Shown: positions 24,130-32,859 of the stretch, one piece after another | Position numbering within the stretch: the stretch's first letter is position 1 | Layout of the letters: each line of letters opens with the position of its first letter | Notes under the pieces: generated by a model | Databases searched by the model: none | What the model was told of the DNA's origin: nothing | The model's input: only the letters and a program-made list of their open reading frames with translations | From: an uncultured Ruthenibacterium sp. | Lineage (GTDB): Bacteria > Bacillota > Clostridia > Oscillospirales > Ruminococcaceae | Length of the DNA: 53,058 nucleotides | Direction: 5' to 3' | Assembly (NCBI GenBank): GCA_944386555.1 | Contig: CALXBN010000059.1 | Location: 1 to 53,058, forward strand | Translations under genes and position numbers: made by a program

Positions 24130-26556
24130 TCAGTGCACACCGGAGCAGACCTGCCGCTCCTGGCTGGTTTTATAGTAGCCCTGGGCCGTGGGGCAGCCTG
24201 CAGCGGGAATGTCGCCGCTGATGGTGCAGTAAGAAGCCTGTTCCACAGTGTCCGGCATTTCCCACTGGATCTGGGGATAATCATCCGCGTTCTTTTCATA
24301 ATCGGCCTGCATAATGTCCCGCCATGCTTTGGCAGAGGGATGGCCGATGTTGGGATTGTAGTTCTGCATCACGATTTCTCTGTCGTAGCCAAACCAGAAG
24401 CTGCTGACATAGTAAGGCGTCAAGCCCACGAACCACACATCGCGGTTGTCGTTGGTGGTACCGGTTTTACCCACGGTGTCCATGCCGCCCAGCTCGGGAT
24501 ATATGCCCCGGGCCGTGCCGCCGGAATCGTGCAGCACGCCGCGCAGCAGACGATTCATGATGTAGGCGGTGTCTTCGCTGATGGCCTGGATGGTGTAGGT
24601 GTCCTTTTCCAGGATCACGTTGCCCTGGTAATCCTCCACGGTGGTGTAGGAGTGCAGATTGGTGAATGTGCCGCCGTTTCCGTACATCATATAGCAGCCG
24701 GCCAGCTCATAGGGGGACATGCCATAAGTCATGGCGCCCAGCACCATGGGGGCCAGGTTGCGGTCATTGGGGTCATCCAAAGTGGTAACGCCCAAGGTGT
24801 CGGTGGCAAAATCGAACATTTCGTCAGGGCCCACCGCCTGGCCCACACGCACGGCCACTGTGTTCAAAGACTGCTTCACCGCCTCGTACACACTGACCAT
24901 CTCGCCGGTGCCCAGGCCCGCATAGTTGCGGGGCCACATATAGGTTTGCCCGGTGGAAGTATCCGTTTGTTCCATAATGCCCTCGTCGGGATAGGTCTTG
25001 CCCCAGTCGGCATAGCCGTACTCAATGGCCAGAGGGTATGCGGCCACGCCCTTCATGGTGGAACCTACCTGGCGCACGGAGTCGATGGCACGATTGAGGC
25101 CGCGATCCTCTGTTTTAGCCCCCAGGCCGCCCACCACGGCGCACAGCTCGCCGTCATAATTAATGACCACGCCGGCCGCCTGGGTTCGGATATCCCGGGG
25201 CGGGATCTCGTTGCCGTTCTCGTCGGTGACAGGGTTGCCCTCGCTATCCAGCTCCTGCCAGTCCTCAATGGTATAGGCCGGCCAGTAGCCATTTTCCGAG
25301 GTATCCAGGAAAGCGTCCTCCATTTCCGTCTGCAGATGGGGCACCACGGTGGAGTAGATGCGCAGGCCGCGGGTAAAGATGGCCTCGCTGGCTTTTTCCC
25401 GGGTCCAGTCCTCTTCATTCCAGGGATTGGCGTTGTAGATATCTTCCGTCAGTTCTTCCAGCAGGGCGTCGGTAAACCAGCTGTTTTTGGACTGCTGGGC
25501 CTCTTCTTCATCGGCCCGCTCTTCCACAAGGGTCAGCGGTTCCGCCAGGGCGGCCTCATAGGCAGCCTGGTCGGGGTTGCCGTTTTCGTCCACGATGTAG
25601 CCCTGCTCGTACATATTGCGCAGCACCAGGTTGCGCCGCTGCAGATGCTCGGCCGGGCTGGTGATAGGGCTGTAGCGGGTGGGGTTCTGCGTAATGGCCG
25701 CGATGGAGGCGCATTCGGCCAGGGTGAGGGGTTCAATGCCTTCGGCGATGTTCATCTCGTCGCCGGCATGCTTGCCGAAATAGCGGTTGGCACCTACCTC
25801 CACGCCGCCGATGTTGCCGGTGAGGTCGATGGTGTTCAGATAAGCCTCCAGGATGGTCTCTTTACTCCACTTGCTGTCCAGGCTCATGGCGCGGAAGATC
25901 TCCTTGAGTTTACGCAGGTAGCCCTTGATGCCGGAACTTTCATCCTCTCCGGTGATGTTTTTGATCAGCTGCTGGTGGATGGTGGACGCGCCCTGCTGGT
26001 TGCCCCGCAGGTAGCTGCCGGTGAGGGCGTAGGCGATCTCGTTCAGGGCTGCGAATACCGTGCGCCGGAAGTTGACGCCGTGGCCCGTCCAGAACTCCTG
26101 GTCCTCAATGGCCACAAAGGCGTTCTGCAGGTTTTTGCTGATGCCGCTGGGATCCACGTCCGGAGAGTAGTTGATGGTTGTCCAAATGCGGTTTTCGCTG
26201 GAGGTGTCCAGCTTCTGATATTCCAGCCAGATCTCCTGGCCATTCTCGTTGTAATCTTTATAATAAACGATACTGGTGTAGGCCAGCTGCAGATTGTCCA
26301 GATCCAGCAGGGTATCGTCGTTTTCCGTCTCCCGCACCAGGTAAACGCTGAGCAGCACGCCGGCCACGCTGCCGATCATGATGCACACGCACATCATCAC
26401 CGCCACAAAGCGCAGAAAGCCAAAGAAAATGCGCGCAGGCAGGCCGCGCTGCTTGCGGCCGTTTTTCCCGCGGGGCGCCGGTGCGCCCTGGCCGCCGGTG
26501 CGGCCGGTGCCGCCGGAATGGTTCGTGTTTTTAATGGTCGTTCCCTCCAAATCCAT
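24130..26556 (-). CDS. Class A penicillin-binding protein (PBP1A type)
   Basis: This bifunctional peptidoglycan synthase (about 808 aa) has a short Gly/Lys-rich cytoplasmic end, one membrane span (about 43-72), a GT51 glycosyltransferase domain (EDQEFWTGHGVNF, then QGASTIHQQLIKN) and a transpeptidase domain. The three transpeptidase motifs are present: STMK, SLN and KTGTT. Start choice is uncertain. The ATG at 26556 lacks an SD. An ATG at 26589 directly follows the VOC gene stop and could be coupled. A clear GGAGGG lies inside the frame just before an ATT codon at 26535. The C-terminal Cys pair (CTISG and CPTAQGYY) may form a disulfide. Confidence 0.93.
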   Translation of the reverse strand: MDLEGTTIKNTNHSGGTGRTGGQGAPAPRGKNGRKQRGLPARIFFGFLRFVAVMMCVCIMIGSVAGVLLSVYLVRETENDDTLLDLDNLQLAYTSIVYYKDYNENGQEIWLEYQKLDTSSENRIWTTINYSPDVDPSGISKNLQNAFVAIEDQEFWTGHGVNFRRTVFAALNEIAYALTGSYLRGNQQGASTIHQQLIKNITGEDESSGIKGYLRKLKEIFRAMSLDSKWSKETILEAYLNTIDLTGNIGGVEVGANRYFGKHAGDEMNIAEGIEPLTLAECASIAAITQNPTRYSPITSPAEHLQRRNLVLRNMYEQGYIVDENGNPDQAAYEAALAEPLTLVEERADEEEAQQSKNSWFTDALLEELTEDIYNANPWNEEDWTREKASEAIFTRGLRIYSTVVPHLQTEMEDAFLDTSENGYWPAYTIEDWQELDSEGNPVTDENGNEIPPRDIRTQAAGVVINYDGELCAVVGGLGAKTEDRGLNRAIDSVRQVGSTMKGVAAYPLAIEYGYADWGKTYPDEGIMEQTDTSTGQTYMWPRNYAGLGTGEMVSVYEAVKQSLNTVAVRVGQAVGPDEMFDFATDTLGVTTLDDPNDRNLAPMVLGAMTYGMSPYELAGCYMMYGNGGTFTNLHSYTTVEDYQGNVILEKDTYTIQAISEDTAYIMNRLLRGVLHDSGGTARGIYPELGGMDTVGKTGTTNDNRDVWFVGLTPYYVSSFWFGYDREIVMQNYNPNIGHPSAKAWRDIMQADYEKNADDYPQIQWEMPDTVEQASYCTISGDIPAAGCPTAQGYYKTSQERQVCSGVH

Positions 26557-26589
26557 TTCATAAAGTAGGCAGCGCACAGGGTGCCGCAT

Positions 26590-26952
26590 TCATCGCATGG
26601 GCACGATCTCCAGCCAATATCCGTCGGGGTCAGAGATAAAGTAAATGCCCATGGCCGGGTTTTCATAGCAGATACAGCCCATAGCCGCATGTTTTTCGTG
26701 GGCAGCGGCATAGTCATCCACCTTAAAGGCCAGGTGGATCTCATTATCTCCCAGGTCATAGGGTGCCGTGCGGTCTTTCAGCCAGGTCAGCTCCAGCTGA
26801 TGGGGCGTAACGCCGTCCGACAGATACACCAGCGTAAAGGCGTCTGTCTCTTTGCGCCGGGCCTCGGCAAGGCCCAGAGCCTCTTTGTAAAAAGCCAAGC
26901 TCTTTTCCAAATCCAGCACGTTGAGATTATTGTGGGCAAAAGTGAACTTCAT
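26590..26952 (-). CDS. VOC/glyoxalase-fold protein
   Basis: This 120-aa protein has the vicinal-oxygen-chelate fold of lactoylglutathione lyases. It has NNLNVLDLEKSLAFYKEALGL near the start and SDPDGYWLEIVP near the end. Metal-ligand positions (H7 region, HQLEL, the late E) look intact. Clostridial relatives usually act on methylglyoxal adducts or unknown small molecules. It starts the transcription unit that continues into the penicillin-binding protein; its stop directly abuts that protein's upstream ATG. It is divergent from the FkbH operon. Confidence 0.88.
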   Translation of the reverse strand: MKFTFAHNNLNVLDLEKSLAFYKEALGLAEARRKETDAFTLVYLSDGVTPHQLELTWLKDRTAPYDLGDNEIHLAFKVDDYAAAHEKHAAMGCICYENPAMGIYFISDPDGYWLEIVPMR

Positions 26953-27074
26953 AAAACGCTCCTTTTACAGTGCGGCATACTGATAAACAGATAGGATTAT
27001 TATAGCGTATCCCCTCCCCGTTTGCAATAAAAAAGCTGTGAAAAATGTTGAATGGCGGCGAGCGGCGGAAAGAT

Positions 27075-27103
27075 TTGTGTTCCCCGGTACAATTGTGTAT
27101 AAT
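27075..27103 (+). promoter_or_regulatory. Promoter of the FkbH-ACP-MaoC-SDR-GNAT operon
   Basis: TTGTGT (27075-27080), a 17-bp spacer and a perfect TATAAT (27098-27103), about 46 bases before the GTG start. The five following genes have tight spacing and no other promoter is evident. Confidence 0.72.
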
Positions 27104-27148
27104 AAAATAAAAACCGGGGCCGCGCCCCGCGCTGGGAGGCTTGACGCC

Positions 27149-28942
27149 GTGCAGGCATTGGAATATCCGCTGGACGCATCCGCCATTCTACAAAGAAAAC
27201 GCCGCATCCGCCGGGAATTATTGCAGCAGGACGGGCTGATCGACAAAAAAATTGCCATTGTGGGCGGTTCCACCGTGGGCGAGGTAAAGAATATCCTGGA
27301 ATTGTTCCTGCTGGATGCAGGCATCCGCCCCACCTTCTGGGAGGGCGGATACGGCCTGTATTATGAAAATCTGGTGTACGATGACGGCACACTGCGAAGT
27401 TTCGGGCCGGATTTTATCTACATCCACACCACCGGCCGCAACCTGTGCGGCCTGCCCGAGCCGGCAGACAGCCCCGCCGCAGCCGAGGAGAAGTTCGCCG
27501 CCGAGGCTGCCCGCTGGCAGGCTCTGTGGCAGGCTGCCCTGGCCTTCGGCTGCCCGGTGATTCAAAACAACTTCGAAGATCCCGATGTGCGCCTGATGGG
27601 CAACCTGGACGGGACGGACGTGCGGGGGCGGGTGCGCTTCGGCCGGCGCATGAACGAACAGCTGGCCGCTTTCGCCCAGAGCCACAAGGGGCTGTATGTG
27701 AACGACATCTGCTGGCTGGCCGCCCTGCAGGGGCTGGACCGCTGGCATTCCCCCCAGATGTGGTACGCCTACCATTATGCCATGGCTTTGGAGTGTGTGC
27801 CCGCACTGTGCCGCAGCGTGGCCGCCATCATCAAAAGCCTGCTGGGCAAAAACCGCAAGGCCGTGGCCTGTGATCTGGACAATACGCTGTGGGGCGGCGT
27901 CATCGGCGACGACGGGCCCGAAGGCATCCAGCTGGGCCAGGAGAGCCCCGCCGGGCGCGCCCACACCGACCTGCAGCTGTATCTGAAACAGCTGTCCCAG
28001 ATGGGCGTGCTGCTGTGCGTGTGCAGCAAAAACGAGGAGGCCATCGCCAAAGAGGGCTTCGCCCGGGCCGACAGCCCGCTGAAAGCTGACGACTTTGTGG
28101 CCTTCAAGGCCAATTGGCAGCCCAAGCCGCAGAATATCGCCGATATGGCGCAGGAGCTGAACATCCTGCCGGATGCCTTCGTATTTTTGGACGACAACCC
28201 CGCCGAGCGGGAGCTGGTGCACCGGGAGCTTCCCGGTGTGGCCGTGCCCGAACTGGAGGCACCCGAGACCTTCCTGCGCGCGCTGGACCGGGGCGGCTGG
28301 TTCGAGGCCACGGCACTGTCAGAAGATGACCGGCGCCGCAGCGAGATGTATCGTCAGAACGCCCGGCGCGCCCAGGCACAGGCCTCTTTCGGCAACTACC
28401 AGGATTATCTGAAAAGCCTGGAGATGACCGCCCGGATGGGCCCCTTTGACGAAGAACATCTGGAGCGCATTACCCAGCTGATCAACAAGACCAACCAGTT
28501 CAACTTAACCACCCGCCGCTATACCGCCGGCGAGGTGGCCGCCTGCGCGGCCGACCCCGCCTGCCTGACCCTGTACGCCGGTCTGTCCGACAAGTTCGGC
28601 GACAACGGCATCACCACGGCGCTGATTGCCCAAACAGCGGGCGAAACGGCAGACATCCGGCTGTGGGTAATGAGCTGCCGGGTGTTCAAGCGGGATTTGG
28701 AAAAGGCTTTGTTTGACCGGCTGGTGGCCCTGTGCCTGGCACGGGGCGTGCGGCGCATCACCGGATGCTATATTCCCACGGCGAAAAACTTGTTTGTCAA
28801 AGATTTTTATGCTACAATCGGGTTTGTAATGACCGGCGAGGATGCCGACGGCACACGCCATTACGCCTTCGACATCCCCGGGGACTACCGCCCCTTATGC
28901 GGCGTGATCCACGTGGAGGACACCCGGGACGCACAGGCTTAA
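27149..28942 (+). CDS. FkbH-like HAD-IIIC protein
   Basis: This 597-aa protein has three parts. First is an SGNH-like N-terminal region (IVGGSTVGEVKN, 37-48). Then comes a HAD-IIIC phosphatase core with nucleophile motif DLDNTLWGGVIGDDG (242-256), CSKN (292-295) and FLDDNPAERE (347-355). Last is a GNAT-like C-terminal domain with INKTNQFNLTTRRYT (445-459). FkbH proteins load a glyceryl group from 1,3-bisphosphoglycerate onto an acyl carrier protein. The GTG at 27149 has GGGAGG 9 bases upstream. The ACP gene follows directly. Acyl identity cannot be read from sequence. Confidence 0.93.
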   Translation: MQALEYPLDASAILQRKRRIRRELLQQDGLIDKKIAIVGGSTVGEVKNILELFLLDAGIRPTFWEGGYGLYYENLVYDDGTLRSFGPDFIYIHTTGRNLCGLPEPADSPAAAEEKFAAEAARWQALWQAALAFGCPVIQNNFEDPDVRLMGNLDGTDVRGRVRFGRRMNEQLAAFAQSHKGLYVNDICWLAALQGLDRWHSPQMWYAYHYAMALECVPALCRSVAAIIKSLLGKNRKAVACDLDNTLWGGVIGDDGPEGIQLGQESPAGRAHTDLQLYLKQLSQMGVLLCVCSKNEEAIAKEGFARADSPLKADDFVAFKANWQPKPQNIADMAQELNILPDAFVFLDDNPAERELVHRELPGVAVPELEAPETFLRALDRGGWFEATALSEDDRRRSEMYRQNARRAQAQASFGNYQDYLKSLEMTARMGPFDEEHLERITQLINKTNQFNLTTRRYTAGEVAACAADPACLTLYAGLSDKFGDNGITTALIAQTAGETADIRLWVMSCRVFKRDLEKALFDRLVALCLARGVRRITGCYIPTAKNLFVKDFYATIGFVMTGEDADGTRHYAFDIPGDYRPLCGVIHVEDTRDAQA

Positions 28943-28964
28943 AGCAGGACAGGAGGAAACGCAA

Positions 28965-29207
28965 GTGGAACAGCATGAATTGATGGAGCAGATCCAGGCC
29001 ATTTTTCGGGAGAATTTCGATGACGACAGCCTGGTGATCACCCGACAGACCACCGCCGAGGACATTGAGGACTGGGACAGCCTGGAGCAGATCAACCTGC
29101 TGACGGCCATGGAAAAGCAGTTCGGCGTGAAGTTCACCCTGGACGACGTGCGGGATTTGGAAAACGTGGGCGATATGGCCGACCTGATTGTGCGCCTGAA
29201 GGGCTGA
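28965..29207 (+). CDS. Acyl carrier protein
   Basis: This 80-aa acidic helical protein has the phosphopantetheine site at S39 in DWDSLEQINLL. The sequence differs from typical fatty-acid ACPs (DSLD or DSLE followed by VELVM). It is closer to carrier proteins of small accessory pathways. GTG start at 28965 with GGAGG upstream. It sits between the FkbH-like gene and the MaoC gene, so it is the likely scaffold for the pathway's acyl intermediates. Confidence 0.93.
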   Translation: MEQHELMEQIQAIFRENFDDDSLVITRQTTAEDIEDWDSLEQINLLTAMEKQFGVKFTLDDVRDLENVGDMADLIVRLKG

Positions 29208-29217
29208 GGACGCCGCC

Positions 29218-29634
29218 ATGAACCACTACACCCTGGCCCAGCTGGCCCCGGGCATGGAGGCCCGGTTCACCCATACCGTCACCGAAGAGGACATGGCCCT
29301 GTTTTACCGACTGACAGGCGACAGCAGCCCCATTCACATGGACGCCGAGGCCGCCGCGGCCCGGGGATACCCCGGCCGGGTGGCATACGGCATGCTGGGC
29401 GCCAGCTTGGTATCCACTCTGGCGGGAGTATACCTGCCGGGCGAGCACTGCCTGCTGCACAGCGTGGAGTGCAAGTTCGCAAAGCCCGTGTTCATCGGCG
29501 ATGTGCTGACGGTGTCCGGCAAGGTGAGCGAGGTGAACGACACTTTCCGGGAAGTGACGGTGAAATTCGCCATCACCAACGCCGCCGGCACGAAAGTGAC
29601 CCGGGGCGTGTACAAGGCGGGGCTGGCCCGGTAA
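29218..29634 (+). CDS. MaoC-type hot-dog (R)-hydratase
   Basis: This 138-aa protein has the R-hydratase motif: D35 and H40 in GDSSPIHMDAEAAAARGY, followed by RVAYGMLGASLVSTL. Enzymes of this kind add or remove water across 2-enoyl thioesters. The single-domain length suits a homodimer. It starts 10 bases after the ACP stop. With the SDR next door, it resembles a dehydration and reduction pair working on an ACP-bound acyl group. Confidence 0.9.
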   Translation: MNHYTLAQLAPGMEARFTHTVTEEDMALFYRLTGDSSPIHMDAEAAAARGYPGRVAYGMLGASLVSTLAGVYLPGEHCLLHSVECKFAKPVFIGDVLTVSGKVSEVNDTFREVTVKFAITNAAGTKVTRGVYKAGLAR

Positions 29635-29707
29635 GCCGCCCGCCTTTTTGTTTGATGCCCGCCCATCCTATGCCGCAACGTCCCCTTCGGGGAAAGGAGT
29701 GTTTTTC

Positions 29708-30439
29708 ATGGAGAACGTGTATCTGATCACCGGCGCCACCAGCGACGTGGGCTGCGCGCTGATCCGCCGGCTGTACCGGCCCGGCGACATTTTCATTGCC
29801 CAGGGCTGCGGAGACCTGGCACAGCTGGCCCCGCTGGCCGCCGAGTACCCGGGGGCTATTCATACCTACGACGTGAACCTGGCCGACCCGGACAACGTGA
29901 CCACTTTCATCCAGCTGATGCAGCGCCTTCACGGTGCGCCCACCCATTTTGTGCATCTGCCGGCGCTGCGTGTGGTGAACACCAAGTTCAGGAATTTCGA
30001 CGAGGACCGTTTCATGCTGGACTTCAACTTGCAGGTGCGCAGCGCCATCGCCCTGTGCAAGGCCTTTGTGCCGGCCATGGCCAAGGCCAAATACGGCCGG
30101 GTGCTGTTCATGCTGACCAGCTATCTGCTGGGGTTCCCGCCGAAAAACACCGCGGCTTACATCACCGCCAAAAGCGCCCTGGGCGGCCTGGCCAAAAGCC
30201 TGGCGGCGGACTACGCCGCCAGCGGCGTGACCGTGAACTGCGTAGCACCTTACATGATGGAAACAAAATTCCTGGCCGATACCAGTGACCTGATCGTGCA
30301 GATGAGCGCTCAGGCCAATCCCATGAAGCGCAATGCCCGGGTGGAGGACGTGGTGCCCGCCATGGCCTTTTTGCTGAGCGAGGAGGCCCGGTTCATCACC
30401 GGCGTGACGCTGCCCATTACAGGAGGTGCCGCCCTGTGA
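29708..30439 (+). CDS. Short-chain dehydrogenase/reductase, FabG-like
   Basis: This 243-aa SDR has the cofactor loop TGATSDVG (8-15) and catalytic S138, Y151 and K155 (YITAK). The C-terminal signature ITGG is present. The usual NNAG motif near residue 85 is replaced by LPALRV, so it is a divergent member. The ATG at 29708 has AAAGGAG 10 bases upstream. Its stop overlaps the start of the next gene (GTGA). It probably reduces or oxidises a 3-oxo or 3-hydroxy ACP intermediate. Confidence 0.88.
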   Translation: MENVYLITGATSDVGCALIRRLYRPGDIFIAQGCGDLAQLAPLAAEYPGAIHTYDVNLADPDNVTTFIQLMQRLHGAPTHFVHLPALRVVNTKFRNFDEDRFMLDFNLQVRSAIALCKAFVPAMAKAKYGRVLFMLTSYLLGFPPKNTAAYITAKSALGGLAKSLAADYAASGVTVNCVAPYMMETKFLADTSDLIVQMSAQANPMKRNARVEDVVPAMAFLLSEEARFITGVTLPITGGAAL

Positions 30440-31428
30440 GTGCTTCCCGCCAAAAGAAAGCGCCTGTAAGCTGCCGCCTGGCCCGGCCCGATGAACGGGG
30501 CCTGCTGACGGCGTTTCTGGACGAAAACTGGGGTTCGCCCCACCCCCTGATCCACCGGGAGGAATGGTTCCGCCATTACTATATGGCCGAGGACGGATCT
30601 TTGCAGTTTGCCCTGGCCTTCCAGGGGGAGGCCCTGGCCGCCGTGGCCGGATACATCCGGGCCAACCGTGCGCCGGCCCCGGATATTTGGGTGTCCATCT
30701 GGTGCGCCAAAAAAGGCTGCAACGGTGCCGGACTGGAGCTGATGGCCGCACTGCCCGGGCTGGCGGGTGCCCGCACGTTGGCCTGTAACAACATCCGCCC
30801 CGAGACCATGGTGTTCTATACCTTTCTGGGCTACACCGCCGCCCGCCTGCCTCACTATTACCGCCTGGCAGACCGGGATTCCTACCAGGTGGCCCGGGTA
30901 GCCCAGAAGATCATTCTGCCTGTGGGCGATGGCCCGTCCCTTGTGCCGGTGGCCGATGAAGCCGAACTGGGCCGAGTGTACCGTGCCCCGTCAGGGGTGA
31001 CGCCCGCCAAAGACCTGTGGTATCTGACACGGCGATATTTCCGTTATCCCCTGCAGCGCTACGATGTGTGGCATCTGGACGGCGCACTGCTGGTGACCCG
31101 CACTGTGCCTGTAAACGGTACGGCCGTGCTGCGGGTGGTAGACTATGTGGGCGAACCTGCACGGTTCTCCCTCTTCGGCCCGGGCATTGCCCGGCTGATG
31201 GCGCAAACCGGCGCCGAATATGCCGACTGCTACTGTGCGGGCATTGACCCGGCAGTGATGGCTGCCGCAGGCTTTTCCCCGCGCCCGGCAGACTGCGCCA
31301 ATATCATTCCCAACTATCTGACCCCGCCCCTGTACGAAAACACGGAATACTACTACTTTACCAGCCATCCGGACGGCTTTTTGCTGTTCAAGGCCGACGG
31401 CGACCAGGACCGGCCCAACCTGCACTGA
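30436..31428 (+). CDS. GNAT-fold protein closing the FkbH cassette
   Basis: This 330-aa protein has a GNAT-like N-terminal half: ALAAVAGYIRANR, IWVSIWCAKKGCNGAGLELM and FYTFLGYTAARLPHYYRLA fit the family's core strands. The C-terminal half (about 150-330) looks like a second, more degenerate copy. It overlaps the SDR by four bases. Because no ketosynthase or thioesterase is present, I infer that this may transfer the ACP-bound acyl group to an amine, for example an amino sugar. That step is not shown by sequence. Confidence 0.72.
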   Translation: MSASRQKKAPVSCRLARPDERGLLTAFLDENWGSPHPLIHREEWFRHYYMAEDGSLQFALAFQGEALAAVAGYIRANRAPAPDIWVSIWCAKKGCNGAGLELMAALPGLAGARTLACNNIRPETMVFYTFLGYTAARLPHYYRLADRDSYQVARVAQKIILPVGDGPSLVPVADEAELGRVYRAPSGVTPAKDLWYLTRRYFRYPLQRYDVWHLDGALLVTRTVPVNGTAVLRVVDYVGEPARFSLFGPGIARLMAQTGAEYADCYCAGIDPAVMAAAGFSPRPADCANIIPNYLTPPLYENTEYYYFTSHPDGFLLFKADGDQDRPNLH

Positions 31429-31451
31429 AAGCCGGCCCCTGCAATGCGCGC

Positions 31452-31488
31452 AAAAGCGCGGCAATCCACACAGGATTGCCGCGCTTTT
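31452..31488. terminator. Bidirectional terminator between the FkbH cassette and the PepSY gene
   Basis: A perfect 16-bp stem (31452-31467 with 31473-31488) and 5-nt loop, with A- and T-runs on both sides. It stops the plus-strand cassette and the convergent PepSY gene. Confidence 0.92.
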
Positions 31489-31524
31489 TGCAGTTTTTCC
31501 GTTTTGATCAGGCAGATGCCGCCG

Positions 31525-32532
31525 TCAGTCGGCGTCCACCTCATAGCTGATCACGCTGCCGTCGGCGGCGCTGATCTCATAACTGTACTCGGTGCGGCCG
31601 ATGCGCCACTCCACATCGTACACCGTGCGGCCGTCGTCCCTGTCCAGCTCCACCTGCATGCGGGCGGCATCGGCTTCCTGCACGCCGGCGTGAGCCAGGG
31701 CAGCTGCTTTGGCCTGATCGGCAGTGATGGCGCCACCCGCTCCCCCGCCGTTTCCGTTCTGTCCGGCCGCAGGGGCATAGTATTCGGCGTCGGCGTCAAA
31801 GCTCAGCACTGCACCGGTTTCCGCATCGATCTCATAATCATACTCGGCGCCGCCGGCATAAAACTCCACATCGTACACCTGGCGGCCATCGTCATAATCC
31901 AGGTGGCTGCGCACGAAAGTTACATCCGTTTCGGCCAGGCCCGCGTGGGCCAGGGCCGCGGCCCGGGCCTCCTCTTCGCCGATGACGCCGCCCTGGCCCG
32001 CCTGGGCACTCTGGCCGGCACCGTTCTGGGCCGGGTGGTACTCAGCATCCCGGTCCATGGACAAGACCTCGCCGGTGACAGCGTCGATCTCATAGTCGTA
32101 CTCTTCGCTGCCGGCGTAAAATTCCACATCGTATACGGCGCGTCCGTCGTCGTAATCCAAGTGCGTGTGCAGCCACTGGATGTCCGCTTCGTTCAGGCCG
32201 GCATTCTCCAGGGCGACGGCCTTGGCCGCCTCCTCGCCGATGTACTGGCCGCCGTCGGAACTGCCGGCAATGCCGGCTGAGACGGTGCTGGAGGGGGAAG
32301 CCACCGGGGCCGCAGCCTCACCGGAAGCAGCCGAAGCCGTACTTTGGGCCGCAGGGGCCTCGGGCACAGGCCCGCTCTTCACAGCTCCGTCCGGTTCGGC
32401 GGGATCCGCGGGCGCGCTGGCGGCGGCCCCGCCGGCAGTGGAGGCGTTGACCGGTACCGTGACATTGCATCCCGCCAGAAGGGCCAGGCTGAGGGTAAGG
32501 GCGGACAGGGTGAGCATCATGCGTTTGATCAT
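31525..32532 (-). CDS. Lipoprotein with three PepSY domains
   Basis: This 335-aa protein has a signal peptide with lipobox LLAGC (Cys at 22). A Ser/Ala/Pro spacer of about 75 residues follows, then three PepSY repeats (about 97-160, 182-245 and 262-332). Each contains the pattern LDYDDGRxVYDVEFYAG or close to it. PepSY domains inhibit or sense extracellular peptidases; tandem PepSY lipoproteins often accompany two-component systems. It lies 168 bases after the 52-aa membrane peptide. A TATACT -10 element is at 32629-32634 on the minus strand, with no good -35 element, as expected for an activator-dependent promoter. Confidence 0.92.
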   Translation of the reverse strand: MIKRMMLTLSALTLSLALLAGCNVTVPVNASTAGGAAASAPADPAEPDGAVKSGPVPEAPAAQSTASAASGEAAAPVASPSSTVSAGIAGSSDGGQYIGEEAAKAVALENAGLNEADIQWLHTHLDYDDGRAVYDVEFYAGSEEYDYEIDAVTGEVLSMDRDAEYHPAQNGAGQSAQAGQGGVIGEEEARAAALAHAGLAETDVTFVRSHLDYDDGRQVYDVEFYAGGAEYDYEIDAETGAVLSFDADAEYYAPAAGQNGNGGGAGGAITADQAKAAALAHAGVQEADAARMQVELDRDDGRTVYDVEWRIGRTEYSYEISAADGSVISYEVDAD

Positions 32533-32700
32533 TGGGTTCTTCCTCTCTTTCTATCTGAGCGGCCGTGCATCCTGCAAAGGCGGCCTGTCTGCTGAGTTCT
32601 CCGGGGTGTTTCCCCGTTTGCTGCGTTCAGTATAGCAAAGGAAAATTAAAAGATTATGAGAAGGAAGCCCGTTTTCCGAATTTCCGGTTTTCTGCCGGCG

Positions 32701-32859
32701 TTACCCTTTGCGCGCCTTGACCGCGCACAGAAAGCCCACCACCCAAAATGCCAGGGCGGGCAGCATCCACAGGATGTTGTTCAGCGGCCCCAGGGCCAGC
32801 CACAGGCACAGCAGTGATGCCGCCAGGTTCAGCAGGCCGCTGATGAAGTACAGCATCAT
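32701..32859 (-). CDS. 52-aa membrane peptide coupled to the histidine kinase
   Basis: A short ORF starting MMLYFISGLL and ending CAVKARKG, with two hydrophobic segments (about 4-22 and 28-46) separated by GPLNN. Its ATG overlaps the histidine kinase stop (ATGA) and has GGAGG five bases upstream. Coupling, topology and basic C-terminus make it a likely real gene. It may modulate the kinase or its output in the membrane, which is inference. I do not recognise the family. Confidence 0.75.
   Translation of the reverse strand: MMLYFISGLLNLAASLLCLWLALGPLNNILWMLPALAFWVVGFLCAVKARKG

Noticed and set aside
24133..26568. 811-codon open frame on the plus strand opposite the penicillin-binding protein
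   Set aside because: It is antisense to a clear PBP with all catalytic motifs; long antisense frames are common at this GC content.
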